The notes under the pieces were generated by a model, which was not told where the DNA came from, did not search any database, and worked only from the letters and a program-made list of their open reading frames with translations. 54,735 nucleotides of DNA from Pseudomonadota bacterium (GTDB lineage: Bacteria > Myxococcota_A > UBA796 > CAJQPC01): positions 1-54,735 of the forward strand of contig JAAESX010000023.1 in the NCBI GenBank assembly GCA_024228935.1. The letters are read 5' to 3'. This document shows, piece by piece, positions 19,138 through 28,579 of the stretch. A program made the position numbers and the translations under genes. Positions within the stretch are counted from its first letter, which is position 1; every line of letters begins with the position of its first letter.

Positions 19138-21632
19138 TGCGGTGGCTCGCGCTCATCGGCATGGCGCTGGCCGGGACCCTCGTCGTCGAGCCGCACGTGG
19201 CGCCCGGTCGCGACGTGCGGACGGCCGGCACGATGCAGAGCGGCGTGGACGCTCATGTGGCCGGAGACGACGCCCAGGCCATCGCGCACCTGGAGGCGTG
19301 GCTCGCATCGGAGTCGGGACCCTGGGGGCGCGAGCGTGCAGCCGGGCGCTTCCTGCTCGGCACGCTGTATCTGGAGCGCGGCGATCCCAGCCTGGCGAGC
19401 GAACAGTTCACCAAGGTCCGGGCCGGCAAGGGCCCTCTCGAGGCCCACGCGAGCTGGTTCGAGGCGGTCGCGGACCACGAGCGCGGTCGGCACAAGGTCG
19501 CGGCGGGCGAGTGCAAGACGTACCGGACGAAGTGGCCGGACGGTCCGCACGCGGACAGCTGCCTCATCCTCATGGGCGACGCGTACACGGCTGCGGGCCT
19601 GCGCTCGCCGGCGGTCGCGGCGTACCAGCAGTACCTGGACGACAACCCCGGGACCCCGCGCGAAGAAGAGATTCGCATCGGCATGGCGCTGGCCGAAGCC
19701 AACGCGTCCCCAGCCAGGGGCGCCAGAGCGCTGCAGTCCCTGACCCTGGACCACGACTACCTCTGCACGGCGGACTGGGCGCAGGACGAGCTGGACCGCA
19801 TCCTGGAGGTGCACCAGCTCGACGAGCCCGACCTCGACCCGGTCCTGGCCGATCAGAAGCGCGCGATGTCCGCCCGTGACGGCGGCTTCGATGGCCCGGC
19901 GTGGGCGGCGTACCAGGCCATCCTGTCCGAGAACGCCGAGAACGAGGCGGTCCAGACCTGGGGCAAGGCGACCTGGGAGCGGTTCTGCTGGCGCACGCAC
20001 CAGTACGACGCGCTCGGGGACGCGTTCGCGGCTCAGTACAACCACCCGAAGACGGGCGGGAGCGCCGAGGACGCGTGGTTCGCGTTCCGGGCCTACTTCC
20101 GCGGCGGAGACTTCCAGGAGTCCGCGAAGTGGGGTGAGATCGGCCTTGCCAAGCACGGCTCCCACAAGCGCTGGCGCCGGTCTCGCGACGTCGTGGCCCA
20201 TAGCCAGCAGCTGGCCGGCCACTACGACATCGCGCGCGACCACTGGGACATCCTGGCGCGCACGGGCGGCTCGCTCGGCCGTGGCTCCGAGTGGTTCGCG
20301 GCGTTCTCGGCCTACCGCCACGGGGACCACGAAGACGCCGTGAAGCGCCTCGACCCCATCGTCGCAGCCGGCGACGAGCGCGAACTCCAGGCGCTCTACT
20401 ACCGGGGCAAGTCGAAGGGGAAGCTCGGCGACACCGAGGGTGCACGCGCCGACTACCGCGTCCTTCTGGACCACCATCCGAACTCCTGGTACTCGCTGCT
20501 GTTGAAGTCCAAGTGGCGAAAGATGCTCGACCCCAACGCCCGCACCGGCATCTGGGTCGAGCAGCCCGCGCCCGACGACCCCGCGGTGCCGACACGCCTC
20601 GAGCCGGGCCCCGTCCCCGTCGTGACGTTCGGCGCGGGTGACGTGCCTCCGACCGAGTCGTTCGACTGGACCGGCGGCGCCGAGGTGCCGGTCGCCCCGG
20701 AGACCCGCATCGGCGCAGCCTCTCCCGGCGCGTCCCCCCTCCCGGAGACCTATGTCGAGGGCCGCTGGTACGTGCCCGAGCGACAGGCGGAGACATTCCG
20801 GCGCTTCTCGCAGAAGTACGACCGGATCTGGCCGTTCCTGCCCGCCGCCGAAGACCTGGCGAGCGTCGGGCTGTACGAGATCGCCGGCGAGTACCTGGCC
20901 GACTGCTACGACGAGTACCAGTTCGCGTCGGGCCGCCGGACCGAGCGCCAGAAGCTGGTCCGGTCCGTCGCCATCCCCAAGACCGAGTGGCGCGAGATCT
21001 TCCTGTTCGTGCAGGACCACCACCACGTCGCGCGCTTCACCCTCGGGCTGGCACCGTCCGCACCGGACGCCGACGAGTGGACCAAGGCGATGCGCCTTGC
21101 CTACCCCGCCGCCCACGCCGAGCACGTGCAGACGGCCGCGAGGGAGGTGGACCTCGACCCCCTGCTGGCCCTGGGGCTCATGCGCCGGGAGTCGCTGTAC
21201 CGAAGCCGCGCGCTGTCCCACGCCGGAGCCGTCGGTGTCATGCAGATCATGCCGCTGACGGGCTCGCGCGTGGCCTGGCTCATGGGGGACACGCGGTACA
21301 CGCCCGCGAAGCTCGAGGACCCGGCGACGAACATCCGCTACGGCACCTTCTACCTGTCGCAGCTCGAGGAGCGGTTCGACGGGTGCTGGCCCCAGGCCGT
21401 CGCGGCCTACAACGGCGGCCCCGTGCACGTCAGCTCGTGGAGCCGCTCGTGGAAGGGCAGGATCGACGTCGACGACTGGGTCGAACAGATCCCCTTGAAG
21501 GAGACCCGCACATACGTGAAGGGAGTCTCCGAGAACTACGCGGTCTACGTGAAGCTCTACGCGCCCGAGGACTCGGTCGTGCACGTGCCGATGGACCTGG
21601 GCGAGGACGACTCCGAGGTGATCAATTTCTAG
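19137..21632 (+). CDS. Slt-type lytic murein transglycosylase
   Basis: An 831-residue periplasmic enzyme, starting at the TGATG overlap with the previous gene, with an N-terminal signal segment (RWLALIGMALAGTLVV). A long helical, TPR-like superhelix region is followed by the C-terminal goose-lysozyme-like SLT domain. The SLT motifs are clear: the catalytic Glu at about 685 in LMRRESLYRS, then GVMQIMPLTG and VAAYNGGP. It cleaves peptidoglycan glycan strands to 1,6-anhydro products. The architecture matches Slt70, with a longer alpha-domain. Confidence 0.9.
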   Translation: MRWLALIGMALAGTLVVEPHVAPGRDVRTAGTMQSGVDAHVAGDDAQAIAHLEAWLASESGPWGRERAAGRFLLGTLYLERGDPSLASEQFTKVRAGKGPLEAHASWFEAVADHERGRHKVAAGECKTYRTKWPDGPHADSCLILMGDAYTAAGLRSPAVAAYQQYLDDNPGTPREEEIRIGMALAEANASPARGARALQSLTLDHDYLCTADWAQDELDRILEVHQLDEPDLDPVLADQKRAMSARDGGFDGPAWAAYQAILSENAENEAVQTWGKATWERFCWRTHQYDALGDAFAAQYNHPKTGGSAEDAWFAFRAYFRGGDFQESAKWGEIGLAKHGSHKRWRRSRDVVAHSQQLAGHYDIARDHWDILARTGGSLGRGSEWFAAFSAYRHGDHEDAVKRLDPIVAAGDERELQALYYRGKSKGKLGDTEGARADYRVLLDHHPNSWYSLLLKSKWRKMLDPNARTGIWVEQPAPDDPAVPTRLEPGPVPVVTFGAGDVPPTESFDWTGGAEVPVAPETRIGAASPGASPLPETYVEGRWYVPERQAETFRRFSQKYDRIWPFLPAAEDLASVGLYEIAGEYLADCYDEYQFASGRRTERQKLVRSVAIPKTEWREIFLFVQDHHHVARFTLGLAPSAPDADEWTKAMRLAYPAAHAEHVQTAAREVDLDPLLALGLMRRESLYRSRALSHAGAVGVMQIMPLTGSRVAWLMGDTRYTPAKLEDPATNIRYGTFYLSQLEERFDGCWPQAVAAYNGGPVHVSSWSRSWKGRIDVDDWVEQIPLKETRTYVKGVSENYAVYVKLYAPEDSVVHVPMDLGEDDSEVINF

Positions 21633-21648
21633 TCTGACCGCCAGTCTC

Positions 21649-22788
21649 ATGCTGTTCGGCCTCGCGCACGCCGGCCCCTTCGACAAGAAGCCCGTGGACG
21701 TCGCTCCGGCCGATCCGGTGCCTGCCGAGGCCCCGAGCGAGGTGACCGGGCCCAAGGCCCCCGAGCTCTGGGGTGAGCTGCCCGTCGACATCGACGAGCT
21801 GCCCACCGGCCTCGCTTCGCTGTCCGCGCAGGGCTGCAACGCCTGCCACTTCGAGGTGCACGACGCCTGGGAGTCCAGCCCGCACAGCCAGGCCGCGCAC
21901 ACCGAGCCCTTCCGCTCGGCGCTCGAGTCCGTCGACGGCTCGCCGCTCTGCGCCAGCTGTCACCTGCCGCTGTCCGTGCAGCAGCAGCAGCTCCTGGTCG
22001 AGTACGACGGGGGCGCGCTGGCCGAGGCCCGCCTCCAGCCGAACCCGAGCTGGGACGCGACGCTGGCCAGCGAGGGTGTCACGTGTGCGGCCTGCCACGT
22101 TCGCGACGGAGCCGTCGTCTCGACACGCGCTGCCCCGAACGCCCCCCACCCCGTGTCGGTGAGCGAAGACCTGGACAGCGCCACGACGTGCGCCGCCTGC
22201 CACCAGCTGACCTGGCCCGGCGCGAGCGAGCCCCTGTACGACACCTATGGCGAGTGGTCCCGGTCCAAGGTCGCCGAGGTCGGCATCCAGTGCCAGGACT
22301 GCCACATGCCGCCAAAGAGCGGCCTGGTCACTGCAGGGCGCTTCGCGGCGCACGCGGACCATGGCGTCGTGGCCGACCCCGCCCGGGCGCTCACCGTCCA
22401 GATCGATCTGGACTCGCCGGACATCCAGCGGGGCGAGCCGACGGCCGTGTCGCTGTCGCTGAGGAACACCGGCGCGGGCCACTCGTTCCCCACGGGCTCG
22501 CCCTTCTCGCACATCCAGGTCCAGGTCCAGGTCGTGGCCGGTGACGAGGTCCTGAGCGAGCCGTTCGTGCACGACCTGCGCCGCGTCGTCGAGGTCGACC
22601 CGCCGTACACGGTCGGCGAGGACACGCGCATCCCGGCCGGCGGCGAGGTCACGCTGAAGCTGGAGCTCGAGGTGCCCCAGACCGCCGAAGCCGGACCGGC
22701 AGACGTCCAGGTGGCGTTCGTCCGCGTCGACTCGGCCGGCACGTCCGAGCCCCTGTTCGAGCGACGCATCCCGGTGCGCCTGCGCTGA
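21649..22788 (+). CDS. Exported pentaheme cytochrome c
   Basis: A 379-residue protein with five CXXCH haem-binding motifs: CNACH (63-67), CASCH (101-105), CAACH (146-150), CAACH (181-185) and CQDCH (215-219). They are followed by a beta-rich C-terminal domain (about 230-379). This resembles cytochrome c-554-like multihaem proteins of electron-transfer chains. The leader MLFGLAHAG is unusually short and lacks a basic start; an ATT at 21625 or CTG at 21634 in the same frame would lengthen it, and a TGA at 21619 blocks anything longer. The true start is unsettled. Confidence 0.83.
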   Translation: MLFGLAHAGPFDKKPVDVAPADPVPAEAPSEVTGPKAPELWGELPVDIDELPTGLASLSAQGCNACHFEVHDAWESSPHSQAAHTEPFRSALESVDGSPLCASCHLPLSVQQQQLLVEYDGGALAEARLQPNPSWDATLASEGVTCAACHVRDGAVVSTRAAPNAPHPVSVSEDLDSATTCAACHQLTWPGASEPLYDTYGEWSRSKVAEVGIQCQDCHMPPKSGLVTAGRFAAHADHGVVADPARALTVQIDLDSPDIQRGEPTAVSLSLRNTGAGHSFPTGSPFSHIQVQVQVVAGDEVLSEPFVHDLRRVVEVDPPYTVGEDTRIPAGGEVTLKLELEVPQTAEAGPADVQVAFVRVDSAGTSEPLFERRIPVRLR

Positions 22789-22827
22789 CCGGTCCCGCTG
22801 GACCGAGCGAGGGGTTAGGGCTCTCCG

Positions 22828-24036
22828 ATGATTCGCCACGCAGCCCTGACCGACGACGGCAAGCGTCGAGACCACAACGAAGACGCCTACCTGGCGCTCC
22901 CGGACGACGGCGTCTTCCTCGTCGCCGATGGGGTCGGGGGACGCGCTTGCGGCGAGGTCGCCGCGGCCATGACGGTGGAGACGTTCGAGACGTCGACCGG
23001 CGTGCTGAAGGAGGCCCTCCAGGCCTACTCGGCCGGCCCCAGCCGAGGCACCCGGAACAAGGTCCTCGAGGTGCTCGGGCAGACCTGCCAGAACGCATCC
23101 CGCGCCGTGTACGAGGCCGCCGAGGCCGAGGCCCGTCGGGGCATGACGACGACGCTCGTCGCCGCTGTGGTCGGGCACGGCGCCATCTTCCTGGCGCACG
23201 TCGGCGACTCCCGCGCCTACCTGCTGCGCGAGGGCGAACTGCTGCAGCTCACGGACGACCACTCGATGGTCAACGAGCTCGTTCGCACCGGGCAGATGTC
23301 CTACGACGAGGCCAAGCGCAGCCGCTATCGGAACGTCATCACGCGGGCGATCGGACTGCAGCCCGGTGTCCAGCCGGACGTGGCCGCGGTCGAGGTCCTT
23401 CCTGGCGACCGCCTGATGCTCTGCTCGGACGGCCTGTCCGATCCGGTCCCCGCCGCCGACATCTGCCGCCTGATGGCGGATGGCTCCCCCGCCCAGGCGA
23501 CCTCCCGCCTGCTCCAGCAGGCGCTCGACAACGGCGGCCCCGACAACGTCACCGTCGTGGTCATCGACCCGGACGCCAGCCCCCAGGCCGAGGCCGCGGC
23601 GGCCCGCGCCGAGGTCATGGCCGGGCTCTTCCTGTTCGCCGACCTGCCCTTCCACGCCCGCGCCCGCGTCGGCCGGATGGTCAGCGACGTGTTCGTCCAG
23701 CCGGGCGACACGCTCGTCACGCAGGGCGACCAGGGACGCTCGATGTACGTCGTCGTGCAGGGCAAGGTCGAGGTCGTCCTGGACGGCGTCGCGCTCGCCC
23801 GCATGGGCCCCGGTGAGCACTTCGGCGAGCTCGCGCTGGTCGACGCCCGCCCGCGCTCGGCCACGGTCAAGGCCATCGGGGCCGCGACCCTCATCCAGAT
23901 CGACCGGAACGCGCTGGACGACTTCTGTCGTCGGGAGCCCGAGCTCGGCACGCGGATCCTCTGGAAGCTCCTCGGCACGGTCACCGGTCGCCTGAGGAAC
24001 GCCTCGACCCGCATCGCCGACCTCGAGAACACCTGA
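22828..24036 (+). CDS. PP2C-type Ser/Thr phosphatase with cNMP-binding domain
   Basis: A 402-residue cytoplasmic protein. Residues of about 1-255 form a PP2C phosphatase with the metal-binding motifs RDHNEDAYL, VADGVGG, VGDSRAYLL, CSDGLSD and GPDNVTVV. Residues of about 270-395 form a cyclic-nucleotide-binding beta-roll (GDTLVTQGDQGRSMYVV, then GEHFGELALVDARPRSATV). It would dephosphorylate targets of Ser/Thr kinases under control of a nucleotide or another effector. It is the first gene of a nine-gene overlapping unit. The gap before it is 39 bases and has no clear ribosome-binding site. Confidence 0.9.
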   Translation: MIRHAALTDDGKRRDHNEDAYLALPDDGVFLVADGVGGRACGEVAAAMTVETFETSTGVLKEALQAYSAGPSRGTRNKVLEVLGQTCQNASRAVYEAAEAEARRGMTTTLVAAVVGHGAIFLAHVGDSRAYLLREGELLQLTDDHSMVNELVRTGQMSYDEAKRSRYRNVITRAIGLQPGVQPDVAAVEVLPGDRLMLCSDGLSDPVPAADICRLMADGSPAQATSRLLQQALDNGGPDNVTVVVIDPDASPQAEAAAARAEVMAGLFLFADLPFHARARVGRMVSDVFVQPGDTLVTQGDQGRSMYVVVQGKVEVVLDGVALARMGPGEHFGELALVDARPRSATVKAIGAATLIQIDRNALDDFCRREPELGTRILWKLLGTVTGRLRNASTRIADLENT

Positions 24037-24881
24037 TGAGCACGACGCTCAAGGTCAGCTGCTCGCCGGACGCCGACGACCTGTTCATGTTCCGCGCGCT
24101 GATGGACGGCCACATCGAGCCCGGCCCCTTCAGCTGGGACATCGACACCCAGGACACCGACGCCCTGAACCGCATCGCGGACGGCGGCGGCCCGGACGTG
24201 ACCGCGGTGAGCATCGGGTACTACCCGCGCATCGCGGACCGCTACCAGCTGCTCCCCCACGGCGGCAGCGTCGGCGACGGCTACGGCCCCGTGGTCATCG
24301 CCAAGACCCCACTGGCGCTCGAGGATCTGCGCGGCAAGCGCATCGCCATCCCCGGCGAGACGACGACCGCGTACCTGGTCCTGCGGCTCATCCTCGACGA
24401 CTTCGAGGCCAGCGTGGTCCCCATCACGCCGTACGAGCGCATCTTCGAGGCCCTGGACAGCGGCGCCGTCGACGCCGGCCTGATCATCCACGAGGGACGC
24501 CTGACGTTCCAGGAGCTCGGCTTCCATCGCATCGTCGACATCGGCCAGTGGTGGAAGGAGCAGACCGGCCTGCCGCTCCCGCTCGGTGGCAACGTCATCC
24601 GGCGTGGGCTGGGCGACACGCAGATCGCCGCGGCCAGCCGCATCCTGCGTGCATCCATCGCGCACGCGCTGGACAACCGCGACGAAGCCATCGCCTGGCT
24701 GCTGGCCAAGGGCGGCGCGCTCGCGACCCCCGAGCGGGTCTCGACCTACCTCGACATGTACGCCAACGGCGAGACGCTCGAGTACAGCGACGATGCGCGG
24801 CAGGGCCTCGCCGAGCTGTACCGACGCGCCCACGCCGCGGGCCTGCTGCCCGAACCCGTCCCCGTCGACTTCGCGCCCTGA
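24036..24881 (+). CDS. mqnD: 1,4-dihydroxy-6-naphthoate synthase (futalosine menaquinone pathway)
   Basis: A 281-residue MqnD/MqnA-family protein with the periplasmic-binding-like fold. The family start motif appears as VSCSPDADDLFMFRAL, and RGKRIAIPGETTTAYLVL, DAGLIIHEGRLTF and GLPLPLGGNVIRR fit MqnD, which converts cyclic de-hypoxanthine futalosine to 1,4-dihydroxy-6-naphthoate. The presence implies menaquinone made by the futalosine route rather than the MenFDHCEB route. It overlaps the phosphatase stop by one base. No other mqn gene lies in the window. Confidence 0.88.
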   Translation: MSTTLKVSCSPDADDLFMFRALMDGHIEPGPFSWDIDTQDTDALNRIADGGGPDVTAVSIGYYPRIADRYQLLPHGGSVGDGYGPVVIAKTPLALEDLRGKRIAIPGETTTAYLVLRLILDDFEASVVPITPYERIFEALDSGAVDAGLIIHEGRLTFQELGFHRIVDIGQWWKEQTGLPLPLGGNVIRRGLGDTQIAAASRILRASIAHALDNRDEAIAWLLAKGGALATPERVSTYLDMYANGETLEYSDDARQGLAELYRRAHAAGLLPEPVPVDFAP

Positions 24882-24882
24882 C

Positions 24883-25593
24883 GTGGAGGAGAGGACCTGG
24901 GACCGGCTCGCTGGGAGCTGGGAGATCGCTCAGCTCAAGCGCGGTCATCGGTTCTCGGCCGACGACATGCTCACGGCGTGGACCGCCGGTCGGGCCCACC
25001 CCACCGCTCGACGCCTCCTCGATCTGGGCAGTGGCATCGGCTCGGTCGGGCTGATGACGCTGCACCAGCTCCCCGGGGCGACGATGGTGACCGTCGAGGC
25101 GCAGCAGATCAGCTACGAGCTGCAGTGCTCGACGCTGGAGCGGAATGGCCTCACCCAGCGCGTCCAGCCCATCCACTCGGACCTGCGCAGCGTGGAGCTC
25201 ACCCCCGAGTTCGACCTCGTGACCGGCTCGCCGCCCTACATCCCCGTCGGAAACGGCATCCTGCCGAGCCATCCGCAGAAGGCCGGGGCCCGGTTCGAGC
25301 TCCTGGGCGATGTGTTCGACTACTGCCGAGCCGCCGGCAGCGCGCTCGCCCCCGAGGGTCGGTTCGTGTTCTGCCACTCGGGCGTCGATCCGCGTCCCGA
25401 GGCGGCGATCCACGACGCCGGGCTGACGCTGCTGGCCCGTCGCGACGTCTACTTCCGCGACGACAAGCCCCCGACCGTGGCCCTGTTCACCTGCGCCTGG
25501 TCCGGCGAGCGCGACGACCATCCGCCGCTCACCATCCGCAAGGGGCGGGAGCACACGCCCGAGTACACGGCCATCCGGCAGGTGTTCCTGTGA
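24883..25593 (+). CDS. TrmN6/YfiC-like SAM-dependent N6-adenine methyltransferase
   Basis: A 236-residue class I methyltransferase, starting at a GTG one base past the mqnD stop. The SAM-binding motif is LLDLGSGIGSVGL (about 43-55), and the N6-amino methyltransferase motif is TGSPPYIP. Overall it resembles TrmN6, which methylates adenine 37 of tRNA1(Val). The usual NPPY appears as SPPY, which weakens the exact substrate assignment. It overlaps the next gene by four bases (GTGA). It is probably a tRNA-modifying enzyme. Confidence 0.78.
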   Translation: MEERTWDRLAGSWEIAQLKRGHRFSADDMLTAWTAGRAHPTARRLLDLGSGIGSVGLMTLHQLPGATMVTVEAQQISYELQCSTLERNGLTQRVQPIHSDLRSVELTPEFDLVTGSPPYIPVGNGILPSHPQKAGARFELLGDVFDYCRAAGSALAPEGRFVFCHSGVDPRPEAAIHDAGLTLLARRDVYFRDDKPPTVALFTCAWSGERDDHPPLTIRKGREHTPEYTAIRQVFL

Positions 25594-26456
25594 TCCACCA
25601 GCTCCTCACGAAGCCGGCGCCCGAGCACCTGTACTGGAAGGGCGAGAGCTCCGGCGACCACACCCTTCGCTGGCTCGGCGTCGCCGGGTTCACGCTGGAG
25701 AACCAGCAGAAGGTGCTGGCCATCGACCCGTACGTGTCGCGCTCGGGCCTGCGGCAGACCGCGTTCGGCCGGCTGGACGTGGACGTGACGACGCTTCGGA
25801 AGTGGGTCCCGCGCGCCGATGCCGTGCTCGTCGGTCACGCGCACTACGACCACGCCCTGGACGCGCCGGCGGTCTGCTCGCACACCGGCGCCAAGATGTA
25901 CGGGTGCCCCTCGACCGCGCACATCGGCCGAGCGTATGGCCTGCCCGAGTCCCAGATCGTGACGGTGCAGCCGGACGAGGAGGTCGAGCTGGTGCACGGC
26001 AGGGCCAAGGCGCTCCCCAGCAAGCATGGCAAGTTCCTGCTGGGCCGCGGCGGCTACCCCCACGGCCACATCACCGAGGCGCTGACGTGGCCTCCGAAGA
26101 TGAAGGAGCTCAAGCACGGCCAGGTCCTGACCTGGTGGGCCGAGTGGGGTGGGCTCAAGATCATCCACGTCGACTCGGCCGACTACGACACCAAGCGCAT
26201 GCGACAGATGGACTGCGACGTGCTGTGCCTGTGCGCCATCGGCCGCCACTACCGGCCCGGCTACACGCGCGAGATCATCGAGGCCACGCGCCCGAGGTTC
26301 GTCGTCCCCTGCCACTGGGACCACTTCTTCCTGCCCATCGACGCGCCGACCCGCCAGCTCCCGACCGTCCGGCTCGAGGAGTTCGTGGACGAGATCCAGG
26401 CGTGCGGCGGCGACCCCGTCGTCCTGCCGATCGGCGGCAGCCTGGGCGTGTCGTGA
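25590..26456 (+). CDS. MBL-fold metallo-hydrolase (UlaG/NAPE-PLD-like)
   Basis: A 288-residue metallo-beta-lactamase-fold hydrolase with GTG start overlapping the methyltransferase stop. The metal motif HxHxDH is present as VGHAHYDHALD. Further ligands are likely in the later IIHVDSADYDTK segment and in PCHWDHFFLP. The order resembles UlaG-like or N-acyl-phosphatidylethanolamine phospholipase-like hydrolases. No signal peptide is visible. It is the fourth gene of the long operon, directly before the peptide transporter; its substrate is unknown. Confidence 0.82.
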   Translation: MIHQLLTKPAPEHLYWKGESSGDHTLRWLGVAGFTLENQQKVLAIDPYVSRSGLRQTAFGRLDVDVTTLRKWVPRADAVLVGHAHYDHALDAPAVCSHTGAKMYGCPSTAHIGRAYGLPESQIVTVQPDEEVELVHGRAKALPSKHGKFLLGRGGYPHGHITEALTWPPKMKELKHGQVLTWWAEWGGLKIIHVDSADYDTKRMRQMDCDVLCLCAIGRHYRPGYTREIIEATRPRFVVPCHWDHFFLPIDAPTRQLPTVRLEEFVDEIQACGGDPVVLPIGGSLGVS

Positions 26457-28579
26457 TCCTGCTCCTGGGGTGCCTCGCCGACGGACCGACCTTCGGGCTG
26501 TCACGCGCCGACCAGGACCCGAAGACGTTCGTGTTCAACAACGCGTCCGAGCCCGAGTACATCGACCCCACCCAGGCCACCGGCCATCCCGACGGACGCA
26601 TCGTCGGCGAGCTGTTCGACGGCCTGACCGAGTACGACCCGGTCGACCTGTCCCCTCGCCCGTCGATGGCGCTCTCGTGGGACCTCCATCCCGACGGCCG
26701 GGGCTACACGTTCCACCTGCGCGACGACGCGGCCTGGAGCGACGGCACGCCCATCACCGCCCACGACGTGGCGTGGTCGTGGGAGCACGTGCTGAACCCG
26801 ATCTACCTGGGTCGCTACGCCCAGCAGCTCTACCTGCTCGAGCGCGGCCCGCTCTACAACGCCTCGCGGGTCTTCCGCCACGGCGACCACGAGGTCGAGG
26901 CCGTCGACTCGCTACAGGTCACCCTCCTCGAGGGCCCCGGTCCGCTGGGCGACCTGTCCGAGGGCGACCTGGTGGCGCTCACCGGCCAGCTCCGGCACAA
27001 CGAGGTCGAGGTCTCGTACCGGGCGGCGTGTCCCTCGCTGTCCGATCTGCCGGCGCTCTTGGACTGCACCGGAGACCCCGTCACCGCCTGGGTCCCCGAG
27101 GACCAGGTCGAGCCGGCGTGGCCGCTCTCGGCGTCGCGCGTCCTCGAGCGAGACGCCGTGCTCTCGACGGTCGCCGGGCCGAAGCTCCCGCTGTCCCGTG
27201 GCGAGGAGATCCTGGCGCTGCACGACGGCCGGTTCTTCTACTCGACCAGCGAAGCGACAGGCACGCTCGACGACCCGGGCGCGGCCATCGACCCGCGCGC
27301 CGAACACATCCGCTACCGGGTCGTCCCGCTCGACGACATCGACTGGGACGGCATCCCCGAGCCCGACACCGGCGCCCACGCCCCAGGCGAGGAGCCCCCG
27401 GTGGTGCCCGTCGAGGTCACGCTCTCGGAGCTGTCGGTGGACCCCGGCCTGGTCGGCGTTCGGGTCGAGGACGACCACACGCTGACCGTGCGCCTGTCCG
27501 GCGTCGCCCCGTTCTTCCTGCAGCTCACGAGCCACACGACGACGCGCCCGGCGAACCAGACCGCCTGGGAGACCCACGGCTCGCGCTGGACGCGCCCCGA
27601 GAACATCGTCACCAGCGGGCCGTTCACGCTGGAAGAGCACGTCGTGCGCGACCGCTTCGAGATGAAGAAGAACCCCACCTGGTGGGGAGCCGACGAGCTG
27701 TACTTCGACGCCATCACGGCGTACTCGATCGACAACCTGCACACCTCGGCCAACCTGTACCGGGCCGGGTACACCGACCTGGTCGTCGCCAACGACATCC
27801 CCGCCGAGTTCCTGCCCATCCTGAAGGACAAGGACGACTTCCACGTCAGCCCGGCGCTGTCGGTCTACGTCTACCGGATCAACACGACGAAACCGCCCTT
27901 CGACGATGTCCGTGTCCGCCGCGCGCTCGCGATGACCATCAAGAAGGACGACATCGTCACCGTCCTGAAGGCCGGCCAGATCCCGGCGACGAGCCTCGTC
28001 CCGCCAGGACTGCCCGGGTACCCGTCGGTGCCCGGCCCCGAGTACGACCCCGAAGAGGCCCGGCGACTCCTGGCCGAGGCGGGGTACCCGAACGGCGAGG
28101 GCTTCCCCAAGACGACCATCCTCTACAACACGCTGGAGAGCCACAAGCTGGTGGCGGCCATCGTGCAGGACAACTGGGCGCGCGAGCTCGGCATCGAGAT
28201 CGAGCTGACGAACAGCGAGTGGAAGACCTACCTGAAGACGGTCAACAACCTCGACTACGACATCGCGCGAGGCGGCTGGATCGGCGACTACCTGGACCCG
28301 CTCACGTTCCTGGACCTGTGGATCGCCGACGGCGGGAACAACAACACCGGCTGGTCCTCGACCGAGTACGAGCGCCTGCTCGCCGAAGCGGGGGTCGAGC
28401 CGGACGCCGCCCGTCGCCTGGAGCTGTTGGCCGAGAGCGAGCAGATCCTGAACGACGAGATGCCATTCATCCCCATCTACTGGTACGTCTGGACCGAGCT
28501 CGTCCAGCCCGACGTTGTGGGCACGACCCCGAACCTGCTCGACCAGCACCCCATCCGCTACATGAGCATCGAGCGATGA
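26453..28579 (+). CDS. Peptide ABC transporter substrate-binding lipoprotein with large insert
   Basis: A 708-residue SBP_bac_5 family lipoprotein. The GTG start overlaps the previous stop, and the signal MILLLLGC gives Cys8. The family core is seen in residues 25-130 (FVFNNASEPEYIDPTQAT, then WSDGTPITAHDVAWSWEHVL) and from about 332 onward (GLVGVRVEDDHTLTVRLS, NPTWWGADELYFD, DVRVRRALAMTI). Between them (about 150-330) lies an extra region of some 180 residues that the usual 520-540-residue protein does not have. The full importer follows, each gene overlapping the next by four bases. Confidence 0.9.
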   Translation: MILLLGCLADGPTFGLSRADQDPKTFVFNNASEPEYIDPTQATGHPDGRIVGELFDGLTEYDPVDLSPRPSMALSWDLHPDGRGYTFHLRDDAAWSDGTPITAHDVAWSWEHVLNPIYLGRYAQQLYLLERGPLYNASRVFRHGDHEVEAVDSLQVTLLEGPGPLGDLSEGDLVALTGQLRHNEVEVSYRAACPSLSDLPALLDCTGDPVTAWVPEDQVEPAWPLSASRVLERDAVLSTVAGPKLPLSRGEEILALHDGRFFYSTSEATGTLDDPGAAIDPRAEHIRYRVVPLDDIDWDGIPEPDTGAHAPGEEPPVVPVEVTLSELSVDPGLVGVRVEDDHTLTVRLSGVAPFFLQLTSHTTTRPANQTAWETHGSRWTRPENIVTSGPFTLEEHVVRDRFEMKKNPTWWGADELYFDAITAYSIDNLHTSANLYRAGYTDLVVANDIPAEFLPILKDKDDFHVSPALSVYVYRINTTKPPFDDVRVRRALAMTIKKDDIVTVLKAGQIPATSLVPPGLPGYPSVPGPEYDPEEARRLLAEAGYPNGEGFPKTTILYNTLESHKLVAAIVQDNWARELGIEIELTNSEWKTYLKTVNNLDYDIARGGWIGDYLDPLTFLDLWIADGGNNNTGWSSTEYERLLAEAGVEPDAARRLELLAESEQILNDEMPFIPIYWYVWTELVQPDVVGTTPNLLDQHPIRYMSIER

